Shown here piece by piece: positions 1 to 8,673 of a stretch of 64,000 bases of DNA (the first letter of the stretch is position 1; every line of letters starts with the position of its first letter). Source of the stretch: JAWKRB01 sp041389885 (GTDB lineage Bacteria > Myxococcota_A > Polyangia > Polyangiales > Ga0077539); assembly GCA_041389885.1 (NCBI GenBank), contig JAWKRB010000005.1, positions 248,001 through 312,000 on the forward strand. The letters are read 5' to 3'. The notes beneath the pieces are model-generated. The model was given only the letters and a program-made list of their open reading frames with translations. It was not told the origin of the DNA and did no database searches. The position numbers and the translations under genes were made by a program.

Positions 1-1
1 G

Positions 2-1222
2 CAGACCGGCGACGACGAGGTGCTCGCCGACGAGCTCGTCGACGCGGGGATGCAGGTCTTCGGCGGCGTCGCGTCCATCGCGTCGCAGGGCGCGAGCGCC
101 ATCGCGCCGGTCTTCGGCGACCTGCTCATCGCCTTCAGCCTCGGCGCCGGGCGCTTTCTCACCCGCGACGAGAGCCGCTATTTCGCGCGGCAGATCCCCG
201 CGCTCTACCAGCTCCTGCCCAACGCGGCCTTCTGCAACCGCTTTCGCGACTGGGTGATCTTCGACCCCATGGCCACGGGGCACCGCCCCACGGGCTTCAT
301 GCTCCAGCTCCCCACGGCCCTCGACCTCCTCGGCGCCCTCGGCGGCGCGAGCGTCACCGACGCCCTGCTCTCGGGCTCCGAGCGCGTCGCCGCGCAGCTC
401 CGAGACGGCCTCGAGGCCGCCGCGGCGGGGGGCGAGAGCGCCGAGGTCTCCGGGCGCGCCCTGCGCAGCTCGATGACCCTGGGCGAGTGGGGCGAGGCCA
501 TCGCGACGCTCATGGCCGAGGGCGAGACCGGCGAGGCCATCGCGCTGATGCTCGAGCTCGTCGAGCACGCGGGCCGCGCCTTCGTCGACGCGCGCTCGAG
601 CCGCGCGCTGTACGGCGACATCTACACGGGGCTCCTCGACATCGTCTCGCTGCGCGCGCTGAGCGCGACCAACCTCGCCCTCGCGCTGGCCTTCGACGAG
701 GCCCTCACCGTCGACGACCGACCCCGTGATCCCCTCACCCTGCTCACGCCGGTGAAGGAGGTCTTCGGCACCCTCGGCCGGCTCATCGGCGACGCGGCCT
801 CGGGGCCCAAGAAGGCCCTCGACAAGCAGGAGATGCGCAACCTCATTCAGGCCGAGCTCGACGCGCACCCGCCGCGCGTCTACATGCACCCGCGCACCTT
901 CAACGTGTACGGCCGCGGGGTACCGGGCGACGGCGGGGCCATCGTCGTGCCGCGGGCGCTGGTCTCTCGCGACGACTCGAACCTCGTGAAGGTGACCGTG
1001 CTCTCGCGGCCGGTGCCCATCGGGCTGCCGCACGCGCTCGGCGACGGCACGGTGCCCGAGGCGAGCGCCAACCCGCCCCCCGAGCTGCTCTCGAACCCCT
1101 TCGTGGGCGAGCCCGTGGGCCTCGCCGACAAGTCGCACAACGTCGTGCCCGCGCACCGCGACGCCTTCGCCGCCATCGACCGCGCCATCGGCGAGCAGAT
1201 CGCCCACTACCCCCTGGACTGA
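2..1222 (+). CDS. Lipase-like alpha/beta hydrolase, 3' part (partial at window edge)
   Basis: The frame is open to the left edge, so the gene begins upstream. The visible ~406 residues end in an LCAT/lipase-like signature: GDGTVP (the Asp position of a Ser-Asp-His triad) followed about 40 residues later by SHNVVPAH, which could supply the His. The GxSxG nucleophile elbow is not visible and would lie upstream. Before that comes a stretch with the RQIPALYQLLPN pattern seen in LCAT-like hydrolases. It is followed 5 bp later by a probable immunity protein and then by two spike genes, so a secreted phospholipase/lipase effector of a contractile injection system is the best reading. This is inference from motif plus context. 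A housekeeping esterase is less likely here. Confidence 0.6.
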   Translation, partial: QTGDDEVLADELVDAGMQVFGGVASIASQGASAIAPVFGDLLIAFSLGAGRFLTRDESRYFARQIPALYQLLPNAAFCNRFRDWVIFDPMATGHRPTGFMLQLPTALDLLGALGGASVTDALLSGSERVAAQLRDGLEAAAAGGESAEVSGRALRSSMTLGEWGEAIATLMAEGETGEAIALMLELVEHAGRAFVDARSSRALYGDIYTGLLDIVSLRALSATNLALALAFDEALTVDDRPRDPLTLLTPVKEVFGTLGRLIGDAASGPKKALDKQEMRNLIQAELDAHPPRVYMHPRTFNVYGRGVPGDGGAIVVPRALVSRDDSNLVKVTVLSRPVPIGLPHALGDGTVPEASANPPPELLSNPFVGEPVGLADKSHNVVPAHRDAFAAIDRAIGEQIAHYPLD

Positions 1223-1227
1223 CCTCG

Positions 1228-1938
1228 ATGGAACCCACCTACCGGGTGCAGCTCTACTGGCGCGGTCGCGCCGCCCCCGTGCACCGCCTCGCCGACGAGC
1301 TGTGGCGCTTCGTGCAGGGCCTCGGCGCCCTCTCGCCGCGCCTCGCGGGGCTGCGACCCTACACCCGCGACGACGAGCTGCTCCCCGCGCTCACCGGCGC
1401 GCGGCACGCCGAGGCGGTGCTCACGCACTGGGAGATGCCCTGGCGCACCGGAGACGTGACCCGCAGGTCGTACAAGCTCGGGCTGGTGCTCGACCGCATC
1501 GACGACCCGCAGCTCCGCGTGGAGCTGGTGACGGGCCTCGAGCCGCTCGAAGACCTGGAAGGGCTCTGGGTGCCCAACCGCCTCGCGGTGCTCGCGCGCG
1601 CGGGCTCGGAGTTCGCGCGGGCCGAGGCGCTGCTGGGGGTGCTCCAGGCCGGGGTGCAGGCCTTCGCGCCGGACTGGGGGTTCATCGGCCTGGACGGCGA
1701 CCCGGTGCCGCCGCGCCCGCTGTTCTCGCGGGGAGAGCCCGTGGCGGCGTGGGTGACCTACCTCGCGCGGAGCTACCCCCGGCTGGCGCTCTCGGCGCCG
1801 GCGGCGAGCTACGCGCTGGGAGAGCTCGGGAGCCTGGTGATGGCGCACGCCGAGCGCAGCGAGCCGGGCTCGGCGATGCAGCGCGAGGCGGTGCTCGCGG
1901 TGCAGGCGGCGATGCGCGCCGCGGGGGTCTCGCCGTGA
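1228..1938 (+). CDS. Probable cognate immunity protein (Imm52-like)
   Basis: A 236-residue soluble protein with no signal peptide or membrane segment. The N-terminal pattern (aromatic-rich strand, then an ADELWRF helix and PRLAGLRPY) recalls Imm52-type immunity proteins of polymorphic toxin and T6SS loci, but this is from memory of the family and is tentative. It starts 5 bp after the hydrolase stop, so the two are co-transcribed, as expected of an effector-immunity pair. It might instead be an adaptor or chaperone for effector loading. Confidence 0.45.
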   Translation: MEPTYRVQLYWRGRAAPVHRLADELWRFVQGLGALSPRLAGLRPYTRDDELLPALTGARHAEAVLTHWEMPWRTGDVTRRSYKLGLVLDRIDDPQLRVELVTGLEPLEDLEGLWVPNRLAVLARAGSEFARAEALLGVLQAGVQAFAPDWGFIGLDGDPVPPRPLFSRGEPVAAWVTYLARSYPRLALSAPAASYALGELGSLVMAHAERSEPGSAMQREAVLAVQAAMRAAGVSP

Positions 1939-1976
1939 AGTGGACGCCGCCCGCGCGCGGCGTGTAGCGCTGCGGC

Positions 1977-2180
1977 ATGGCGAGCGACGAGGTCAGGCTG
2001 AGGATCAACGACAACTACGTCGTCTCCGTGAGCGAGACGAACATCCGCCTCAGCGCCGTGGGGGGGGCGAGCATCGTCATCGACGACAGCGGGATCACCC
2101 TCGACAACGGCAAGGGCGCGAAGCTCACGCTGAAGGGCCCCACGGTCGACGTGAACGACGGCGCGCTGACGGTGACGTGA
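1977..2180 (+). CDS. Small spike-like beta-strand protein
   Basis: A 67-residue protein built of short alternating hydrophobic/charged strands (VRLRINDN, IVIDDSGITLDNGKGAKLTL, VDVNDGALTVT). This is the periodic pattern of the C-terminal beta-helix of gpV/VgrG spikes, here as a stand-alone ORF. Its stop overlaps the ATG of the PAAR-like gene (ATGA), implying translational coupling. It probably extends or adapts the injection needle below the PAAR-like cap. The family assignment is by pattern only. Confidence 0.55.
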   Translation: MASDEVRLRINDNYVVSVSETNIRLSAVGGASIVIDDSGITLDNGKGAKLTLKGPTVDVNDGALTVT

Positions 2181-2509
2181 TGGGCGCCGGGGTGGTCACC
2201 GCCGCGAGCACCCTGCTCTGCGCCCACGGCGGCGCGGCGAGCCTCGCGCCGACGAACCTTCGCGTGAAGGCCGGGGGCGCGTTCGCGATGGTGCAGGGCG
2301 ACGTTCTGACGATCGCGGGGTGCGCGTTCACCGTGCCTCCAGGGGTGCCGACGCCGTGCGTCGCGGCGCAGGTGATGGTGGCCTCGACGCGGGTGAAGGT
2401 CGGCGGCCGGGGCGTGGTCACCCAGGCCAGCGTGCTGATGACCACGGGGAGCGGCCCCCCGGTGCCCGTGTCGGTCGTGCAGACGCAGCCGCGGGTGAAG
2501 GCGCTGTAG
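2180..2509 (+). CDS. PAAR-like spike-tip protein
   Basis: A 109-residue protein with the layout of the PAAR-like proteins found beside phage-baseplate-type and extracellular contractile injection loci: an N-terminal LLCAHGG, a mid AGCAFTVP, then PCVAAQVMVASTRVKVGG and a final TQPRVKAL. The two Cys-containing turns and the repeated VKxGG strands fit a conical beta-fold cap that sharpens the spike and carries effectors. The ATG overlaps the preceding stop. This is the last gene of the + strand module; about 110 bp of convergent intergenic DNA follow. Confidence 0.75.
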   Translation: MGAGVVTAASTLLCAHGGAASLAPTNLRVKAGGAFAMVQGDVLTIAGCAFTVPPGVPTPCVAAQVMVASTRVKVGGRGVVTQASVLMTTGSGPPVPVSVVQTQPRVKAL

Positions 2510-2622
2510 CGCGCCTCGGGGGCAGCGCGGCGGGGATGAACGCCGCCGCGTCCGCCCAGCACAGGGCGCTCACGGTGCGGTGCCCACCCAGCGCAGGCCG
2601 GGGCCCCCCGGACACTCCTGCC

Positions 2623-3795
2623 TCAGCCCTTCCAGCGATACCAGCCGAAGTCGACGCGCTCGAGGGTCCCGGCCTTGAGCAGGCGCTTCACCGCCGCGGC
2701 GTCGTAGCCCGCGTCACGAACCTGAGACGACATCACCATCTGCCCTGCGGTGAAGGGGGCCTCCGCGGCCTTCTCAGAAGAGACCTCGGTCGCCTTCTTC
2801 TCGGTCGCCTTCTTCTCGGTCGCCTTCTTCTCGGTCGCCTTCTTCTCGGTCGCCTTCTTCTCAGTCGCCTTCTTCTCGCGCGGGGGCGGCGGCAGGGAGG
2901 GCGCGGGGGGCGCGGGCTTGGGGACGCTCTCGGGCCAGATGCGCTGCACCTCCCCCGGCGAGGATGCAGACGCGTCGAAGCGCGCTGAGGGCCTCTCGGC
3001 GGTGACGTGATCCGGCGCGGACAGCCAGTCGCGCAGCAGCGTCGGCATCTGCGCCGGGTTCAGCACGAAGCGCGGTCGCTCGCCCTTCGTGTGCGGGACC
3101 AGGACCCCGAGGCACTCAAAGGCGAGCTCGGGGTGCCGCGCGAACAGGGCCCGGAGCGCCTCGGCGCGCATCGGCGCGTGCGGGCAGTTCGGCTCGGGCT
3201 CGGGCTCGGGCTCGCTCGCCTCGAGGAACGAGATGTTGACGCCCATCCTCCGGAGCATCTCCAGGTAGCCCGCCTGCATGCTGCCTCGGGCGGGTCGGCG
3301 CGCAGGGCGAGCGCGCGCGGCCTTCGCGGCGCACTCGCTGCAGGGCATTGGGTCGTCGAGGTACCTCGTGAGCGTGGCCCGTAGCTCCTCGAGGGCGTTG
3401 GCCGCGTCGCTCGACGCGCCCTCGAGCGCGCTCGCCGGATCGAGGAGCCACGCGGGGTTCGAGAGCAGCGCGTGGTCGACGATCAGCGCGCGGGTGCCGA
3501 AGGGGAGGTCGCCGGGGCGGGGGGCGCCCATGCCGTAGATTTCCCCGTAGTGTTCCAAGCGCGAGGGGGTGAGCGAGAAGCTCACCACGCTCGGGCGCAG
3601 CGAGCGCACGTTGGAGCCCGGCGTCGCGTCGGGGCCGCGGAGTGTCAGCGTGAGGGACTGCCACCGCTCGCTCGACCCGTCGCGCGAGAGCGTCGCGTCG
3701 CCGAAGGAGAGCCCCTCGGCGCGGTACTCCCGCCGCGGCGCGCTGAGAGAGACCCCGGCCAGCGCCTCGATGCGCGCGTCGTCGACCTCGCTCAC
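2623..3795 (-). CDS. Unknown protein coupled to SNF2 ATPase, with Lys/Glu-rich linker and winged-helix-like C-terminus
   Basis: The GTG start at 3795 overlaps the stop of the SNF2 gene (GTGA), giving 390 residues. The first ~250 residues match no family I recognise and include a CSEC pair and an EPEPEPEP run. A proline patch then leads into about six tandem KKATE units, followed by a C-terminal ~45-residue segment (FTAGQMVMSSQVRDAGYD to FGWYRWKG) that looks like a small winged helix. The strict overlap suggests that it works with the SNF2 protein, perhaps as a DNA- or RNA-binding accessory. An in-frame upstream extension exists but overlaps the helicase C-terminus and was not used. Confidence 0.65.
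   Translation of the reverse strand: MSEVDDARIEALAGVSLSAPRREYRAEGLSFGDATLSRDGSSERWQSLTLTLRGPDATPGSNVRSLRPSVVSFSLTPSRLEHYGEIYGMGAPRPGDLPFGTRALIVDHALLSNPAWLLDPASALEGASSDAANALEELRATLTRYLDDPMPCSECAAKAARARPARRPARGSMQAGYLEMLRRMGVNISFLEASEPEPEPEPNCPHAPMRAEALRALFARHPELAFECLGVLVPHTKGERPRFVLNPAQMPTLLRDWLSAPDHVTAERPSARFDASASSPGEVQRIWPESVPKPAPPAPSLPPPPREKKATEKKATEKKATEKKATEKKATEKKATEVSSEKAAEAPFTAGQMVMSSQVRDAGYDAAAVKRLLKAGTLERVDFGWYRWKG
2789..2878 (-). repeat. 15-bp minisatellite, six tandem units, inside a CDS
   Basis: Six near-identical copies of gtcgccttcttctcg (+ strand) encode successive EKKAT units on the minus strand. One copy differs by a single base (ctca for ctcg). The near-perfect identity at DNA level suggests recent slippage expansion. 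Because 15 is a multiple of 3, copy-number changes keep frame and only alter linker length. Confidence 0.9.
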
Positions 3796-6700
3796 GGCTC
3801 CTCCTTCGCGCCGCGGTCGAGGGAGAGAAACGCGCGCAGCGCGCGGTCGTCCATCTCGGTGATCCACGACTCGTCGGCGCCGCCGAGGATCTTCTCGGCC
3901 AGCGCGCGCTTCTGCTCCAGCAGCTCGGCGATGCGCTCCTCGAGGGTGCCCTCGGTGACCATGCGGTACACGTTCACCTTGCGCGTCTGCCCGATGCGGT
4001 GCGCGCGGTCGCTGGCCTGGTCCTCGACCGCGGGGTTCCACCAGCGGTCGTAGTGGATCACCGCCGACGCCGCCGTGAGGTTGAGCCCCGAGCCCCCCGC
4101 GCGCAGCGAGAGGATCAGCACCGGCGGCCCCTTCTCGCTCTGAAACCCGTCGATCATGGCCTCGCGCTGCGGCCCGGTGAGGCCGCCGTGATAGAAGCCC
4201 GCGTCGACCTTGAAGCGCGCGGCGAGGGCGCGCTGCAGGATCCTCCCCATCTCGGTGAACTGCGTGAAGATCAGCACGCGCTGACCCTCTTCGAGCAGCT
4301 CCTCGATGAGCTCCAGCGCGCGATCGAGCTTGCCCGAGCGCGAGAGCAGCGCGTCAGGACGCTGCGTCTCGAAGCACTCCGGGTGGTCGCAGATCTGCTT
4401 GAGGCGCATCAGCGACGCGAGGATGTGCGCGCGGCGGGAGATGCCGTCCTTGTCGGTGATGCCCTTGAAGGTGGCCTCGAACATGGCCTCGTAGAGCGCG
4501 GCCTGCTCGCGGGAGAGCTCGCAGGCGATGTCCTGCTCCTGCACGGGCGGGAGGTCGGCGGCCACCGCGGGGTCGCTCTTGGTGCGCCGCAAGAGAAACG
4601 GACCGACCCTCCGCGACAGCCTCGCCAGCGCCCCCGCGTCGCCGTTGCGCGCCGGCGTCTCGAAGACCCTCGCGAAGCGCGTAGGACCGCCCAGGAGCCC
4701 CGGCACCATCACGTCGAAGATCGACCAGAGGTCCTTGAGGTGGTTCTCGACGGGGGTGCCCGTGAGGGCGAACTTCGACTCGGCCTCCAGCCCGCGCAGC
4801 ACCCGCGTCTGCTGCGCCGCGGGGTTCTTCACGTTCTGCGCCTCGTCGACGATCACCGCGCCCCAGCGCACCGCGCTCAGCGCGTCCTCGTCGCGGCGGG
4901 CGATGGCGAAGCTGGTGATCACCACGTCGGCCCGCTGGATCGCGGCGTCGAGCCGCTTCTCCTTCGCGCGGTCGAGGCCCTGGTGCACGTACACCCGCAG
5001 CGAGGGGGTGAACTTCTTCGCCTCGCGGCTCCAATTGGTGACCACCGCCGTGGGGCACACCACCAGGTCAGGACCCCGCGGCGCCGTCGCCCCCGGCGCG
5101 CGCCGCGTCGCGAGGAGGGCGAGCACCTGCACGGTCTTTCCGAGGCCCATGTCGTCGGCGAGGCAGCCGCCGAAGCCCTGCTCGGCGAGGAAGGCCAGCC
5201 ACGAGAGACCCCGGGCCTGGTAGGGCCGGAGCGTGCCCTGAAAGCCCTTCGGCGCCTCGAGCTGCGGCACGCCGACGCCGTCGCGCAGCCCCGAGAGAAA
5301 GCTCTCCCAGCGCGCGGTGAAGACCGACTCGGCGTGCGCCTCGCGCTCGGCGGACCACTCGTCGTCGAGCGACACCGCCCGCGAGAAGCTCACCCCGCCG
5401 TCTTGCATCAGCTTCTTCAGCACGAGCTCTCTCGCGCGCAGAAGCTCCAGCGCCGCAGAGAGATCGTTGCGCGGGAGGACGTGCTCGCGGAGCCGGATGA
5501 AGGGCCCCACGCTCGACGCGAGGAGCGTCGCCGCCTCGCCCGCGTCGAGGATCTCGCCCCCCACCGCGAGCTCCACCGTCGGCGTGAAGCGCGCGGTGTG
5601 CAGGCCGAGGCGCGCGGGCGCGTCGGGGGTCTCGGCGAGCTCCCAGCGCACGCGCACCCTGGCGCTCGCGGCGCTCCCCGGCGAGGCGCTGAACGCGAGC
5701 TGATCGCGGGGCATGCGCTTCGAGCCGTAGAGCGCGAGGCCGTCTTGCCACGCGCGGTACCGCTCCGGGGGCTGCGGGATGTGCTGCGCGAGGACCTGCT
5801 GCGCGAAGCTCTCGGAGACGCGGCGCACGCCGCCGAGGGACTCGGGCTCGCAGAGCACCGCCCACCCGCGCTGCGCGAGGAACGACCAGTCTCGCCCCAT
5901 CGCCTCGAAGGGCTGCGCGAAGAGCACCTCGTCGCGCTCGATGCAGGCGGCCAGAGGGTCAGGCTGCGCGGTGAGCTCGTCGAGGGAGAGGAACTCCCCC
6001 GACCCGTTGGACACGCCCAGGCGCATCACCCAGTCGCCGCTGTGCCCGTCGGTCGCGTCGAGGGGGTAGAGCCGCGCGTGGAGGTGCTCCCTGGGCGGCG
6101 AGGAGAGCGAGGTGAAGACGGGGTGACGGGCGAAGAGGCAGCTGTCGTGGGCGCGGTGCAGCGCCGGGCCCTCGGCGCTCGCGAGCGACACCCGCAGCGC
6201 GCGCTCGACCGAGGGCGTCAGGGCGAGGGGCTCGCTCGCGTGGGCGAAGACCTCGAGGAGAAAGCTCGCCATGTTCCAAGGCGGAACGCGGCCGACGAAG
6301 CCCGCGCTCCGAGGCGCGGCGATGCGCGCGTCGACGACGCCGAGGCTGCGCGCGAGCCGCAGGAGATCCTTGAGCGACACCGCGGGCACCCAGGCGAGGG
6401 GCGCCTCGCCCCCGGCGGTCGGCGCGGGGCAGAGGGTGGGGAGCAGCGGCCCTCGCTGAACGAGCACGAGGAGGTGGTCCAAGAAGGGCAGTAGGTCTCT
6501 CGCGCGCGCCGAGGCCATCTCCGCGCCCCGCGTCGAGATCCACGCGCGGAGGTAGTCGCGCAGGGGCGCGAGGCTTGCCGCGGGAGGGAGCATCCACGCG
6601 TCGACGATGTAGTGCTGAAGCGGGTGCTCGTCGTCGTCGTCGTCTTCGTCGTCGTCGTAGTCGTCGTAGTAAGCGCGCCCGCGTCGGGGCTGGGGCGCGC

Positions 6701-6959
6701 GGAGCCCCGGCAGGCACACCGGGTCGCCGGTGTATCGCATCGGGCGCGAGACGATGAGCTGCACGGGCTCAGCGCCCGCGGGGATGCCCAGCGACTGGAC
6801 CCTCTTGGTGTGCCGAAGCGCGCGCGGGTGCTTGATCGCGCTGATGCCCCGCACGCGTCGCCCTCGGGTCAGCGGCCCGTCGTGCTCGAACCACAGCGCG
6901 ACGCGCAGCGAGCCCGAGTGCTGCACGATCTGGATATGGAGCCCGTATCGAGTCGCCAC
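3792..6959 (-). CDS. SNF2/HepA-family DEAD/H-like ATPase
   Basis: About 1,055 residues from a GTG at 6959, placed 14 bp after the bioY stop. The reading frame continues further upstream, but that stretch overlaps bioY and is low-complexity. The C-terminal half holds the SNF2 motor: LADDMGLGKT (motif I, about residue 600), DEAQN (motif II, about 702), ALTGTPVEN (III), then the helicase C domain with SGLNLT and HRIGQTRKVNVYR. The N-terminal ~500 residues are family-variable and contain an acidic DDYDDDEDDDDDE run at about residue 100, encoded by a GTC/GTA-rich tract near 6628-6670. Known relatives translocate on duplex DNA or recycle RNA polymerase; the substrate here is unknown. The overlapping downstream gene is a likely partner. 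Confidence 0.9.
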   Translation of the reverse strand: MATRYGLHIQIVQHSGSLRVALWFEHDGPLTRGRRVRGISAIKHPRALRHTKRVQSLGIPAGAEPVQLIVSRPMRYTGDPVCLPGLRAPQPRRGRAYYDDYDDDEDDDDDEHPLQHYIVDAWMLPPAASLAPLRDYLRAWISTRGAEMASARARDLLPFLDHLLVLVQRGPLLPTLCPAPTAGGEAPLAWVPAVSLKDLLRLARSLGVVDARIAAPRSAGFVGRVPPWNMASFLLEVFAHASEPLALTPSVERALRVSLASAEGPALHRAHDSCLFARHPVFTSLSSPPREHLHARLYPLDATDGHSGDWVMRLGVSNGSGEFLSLDELTAQPDPLAACIERDEVLFAQPFEAMGRDWSFLAQRGWAVLCEPESLGGVRRVSESFAQQVLAQHIPQPPERYRAWQDGLALYGSKRMPRDQLAFSASPGSAASARVRVRWELAETPDAPARLGLHTARFTPTVELAVGGEILDAGEAATLLASSVGPFIRLREHVLPRNDLSAALELLRARELVLKKLMQDGGVSFSRAVSLDDEWSAEREAHAESVFTARWESFLSGLRDGVGVPQLEAPKGFQGTLRPYQARGLSWLAFLAEQGFGGCLADDMGLGKTVQVLALLATRRAPGATAPRGPDLVVCPTAVVTNWSREAKKFTPSLRVYVHQGLDRAKEKRLDAAIQRADVVITSFAIARRDEDALSAVRWGAVIVDEAQNVKNPAAQQTRVLRGLEAESKFALTGTPVENHLKDLWSIFDVMVPGLLGGPTRFARVFETPARNGDAGALARLSRRVGPFLLRRTKSDPAVAADLPPVQEQDIACELSREQAALYEAMFEATFKGITDKDGISRRAHILASLMRLKQICDHPECFETQRPDALLSRSGKLDRALELIEELLEEGQRVLIFTQFTEMGRILQRALAARFKVDAGFYHGGLTGPQREAMIDGFQSEKGPPVLILSLRAGGSGLNLTAASAVIHYDRWWNPAVEDQASDRAHRIGQTRKVNVYRMVTEGTLEERIAELLEQKRALAEKILGGADESWITEMDDRALRAFLSLDRGAKEEP

Positions 6960-6973
6960 GGCGGTCGCGGAGG

Positions 6974-7498
6974 CTACGACAATTTCGAGCGCGCCGTCGT
7001 CAACGTCGTCGCGCGCGCCGCGAGCACCACCAGCGCCGACTTCACCAGCGCGCCGGGGATGAAGGGCGTCACGCCGAGGGCGATCGCCCTGCGCGGACCC
7101 ACGTAGCGCGCGAGCCACGCGGCGCCGACGAGCAGCAGCAGCGCGTGCAGCGCGGCCATCCAGGCGAGGGCGGGGAGTGGGCGGCGGAGGGATCCCCGCG
7201 ACGAGAGCGCCCCCGCGAGCGCGGCGACGGGCGCGAAGGCGAAGAGAAAGCCCGCGGTGGCGCCGCGAAAGGGCGCGAGGCCGTGCGCGCCCCCCGCGAG
7301 CACGGGCAGCCCGAGGGCCGCGAGGGTGAGGTACAGCGCGACGCTCGCCGCCCCCGCGCGCGCGCCGAGCGTCACCCCCGCGAGCAGCACCGCCCACGAC
7401 TGCAGCGACATCGGCACGGGGACCATCGGCGCCGTCACCCTCGCGCCGAGGGACATCAGCGCCGCGAAGGCGACGACGGCGAGGGCGCGGCGGGGCAT
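6974..7498 (-). CDS. bioY: Biotin transporter BioY (ECF S component)
   Basis: A 174-residue polytopic membrane protein with the BioY pattern: VTAPMVPVPMSLQSWAVLLAG near the N-terminus, GLPVLAGGAHGLAPFRGATAGFL in the middle and a late PFIPGALVKSALVV. BioY binds biotin and either works alone or joins the EcfA/EcfT energising module. No ATPase or T component lies nearby, so it is probably a solitary or shared-module S component. No bio genes are adjacent. The start is an ATG whose upstream AGGAGG is rather distant. Confidence 0.9.
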   Translation of the reverse strand: MPRRALAVVAFAALMSLGARVTAPMVPVPMSLQSWAVLLAGVTLGARAGAASVALYLTLAALGLPVLAGGAHGLAPFRGATAGFLFAFAPVAALAGALSSRGSLRRPLPALAWMAALHALLLLVGAAWLARYVGPRRAIALGVTPFIPGALVKSALVVLAARATTLTTARSKLS

Positions 7499-7581
7499 CG
7501 GGGGCGTATCGGACCCTCCTGGGGCTGCGGGCGCAAGGGCCGATGGCGCGCGACGGGCCGCGGCCCTACACTGGCGCGGCG

Positions 7582-8247
7582 ATGCCCTTCCTCGCGTTCG
7601 TAGCCTTTGTGGTGGCGAGCACCGTCGTCACCTACGTGCGTCGGGAGCGACTCTATCGCCCCCGCTGGCAGTCGATGCTCCAGCCGGCGATGGTCACGGG
7701 GATGGGCGCGTACCGCTCGTCGCTCACCGTCACGAGCCGCGTCGAGGCCGCGCCGCTCCCGCTGCGGGTGATGGCCTTCTCGTGCATCCTCTTCGGCCGC
7801 GCGGTGACCTGGACGCTGCTCATCACCGCCATGGGCGCGGCCTCGGCGCTCTCGGGCCTGCGACCCATGGCCGAGACCACCCTGCGCGCGATGCTCGGGT
7901 ACTTCAGCGCGGGCCTGGGCGTCGGGGTGGTGGTGAGCCTGTGCCTCGCGGCGATGGTCCTGGGCGCGGGCAACGACCTGTTGCTGCGCGACCACCGCCG
8001 CGCGTTTCGCAGGGTGCGCCGCGTCGCGGTGCTCTCGCTGATCACCCACGGCTTCGTGTTCGCGCACGCGAGCTTTCCGGTGCTCCTGCTGGGGGTGTCG
8101 GGGCGCGACATCGGCGGCGCGCTCTCGGTGGCGCGCTGGGTCGCGGGCGTGGCCTTCGCGCACGCGGCGGCGCTCCTCGCGATGGCCTACGCGTACCGCG
8201 CGCAGCTCACGGCGAGCTCGACGACGACCCGCGAGCTCGAGCTCTGA
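7582..8247 (+). CDS. Polytopic membrane protein of unknown function
   Basis: 221 residues from the ATG at 7582 (MPFLAFVAFVVASTVV). An upstream in-frame ATG gives a non-hydrophobic lead and is less likely. There appear to be about five hydrophobic segments: the N-terminal anchor, then segments near residues 75-100, 105-140, 150-170 and 185-205. A basic loop (RRERLYRPRW) after the first segment suggests a cytoplasmic face. I do not recognise the family. It is divergent from bioY across ~80 bp and convergent with a small lipoprotein. Confidence 0.65.
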   Translation: MPFLAFVAFVVASTVVTYVRRERLYRPRWQSMLQPAMVTGMGAYRSSLTVTSRVEAAPLPLRVMAFSCILFGRAVTWTLLITAMGAASALSGLRPMAETTLRAMLGYFSAGLGVGVVVSLCLAAMVLGAGNDLLLRDHRRAFRRVRRVAVLSLITHGFVFAHASFPVLLLGVSGRDIGGALSVARWVAGVAFAHAAALLAMAYAYRAQLTASSTTTRELEL

Positions 8248-8255
8248 CCGAGGGG

Positions 8256-8597
8256 CTACCGCGCCCTCTCGGGCGGCGGGGGCGGCGGGTTGCAGGTGAC
8301 GGTGACCTCGCGCCACACGCCTTCGGTGCACTCAAACCCGCTGGGCTGACAGCCGCCCGTGGGCATGTAGCAAGAGAGCCCGGTCGTGCACGCCGCGCCG
8401 ACCTGGATCTGGTCCCGCGGCGGGCACGCCGACGGCGGCGGGGGATTGCCGACGGGCATGGCCGGCGGGTGCGTCGGCGGCACAGGCTGGGGATCGGGCG
8501 CGGGGGGATTGCGGCTCGGCTCCTCGGGGGGAGGGGCGGGTCGCGCGCAGGCGGTCGCGGCCACGGTCACCACGAAGGCAGCTCGGAGCGTTCGCAT
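8256..8597 (-). CDS. Small proline-rich, Cys-rich lipoprotein
   Basis: 113 residues. The N-terminus is a lipoprotein signal (MRTLRAAFVVTVAATAC) with the Cys at about residue 17. A proline-rich stalk of roughly 40 residues follows, then a compact segment with six Cys (ACPPRDQ, GAACTTGLSCYMPTGGCQP, FECTEG, VTCNPP), probably disulfide-bonded in the periplasm or on the surface. The C-terminus is a Pro run. No function can be assigned. Confidence 0.6.
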   Translation of the reverse strand: MRTLRAAFVVTVAATACARPAPPPEEPSRNPPAPDPQPVPPTHPPAMPVGNPPPPSACPPRDQIQVGAACTTGLSCYMPTGGCQPSGFECTEGVWREVTVTCNPPPPPPERAR

Positions 8598-8673
8598 CGC
8601 GCGATCTTCGCACAGCCCGCTCCGCGCGCGAACCTCGCCCGCGCCGCGGCGCCTTCAGGCTTCTGCGTTCTGG

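Noticed and set aside
3796..4041. Longer N-terminus for the gene ending at 2623
   Set aside because: The extension would run antisense-free but inside the SNF2 C-terminus in another frame; the GTG at 3795 with GTGA overlap is the better start.
6600..6680. CGTCGT-rich tract
   Set aside because: It looks like a repeat array but is explained by the Asp-rich stretch encoded on the minus strand by the SNF2 gene.
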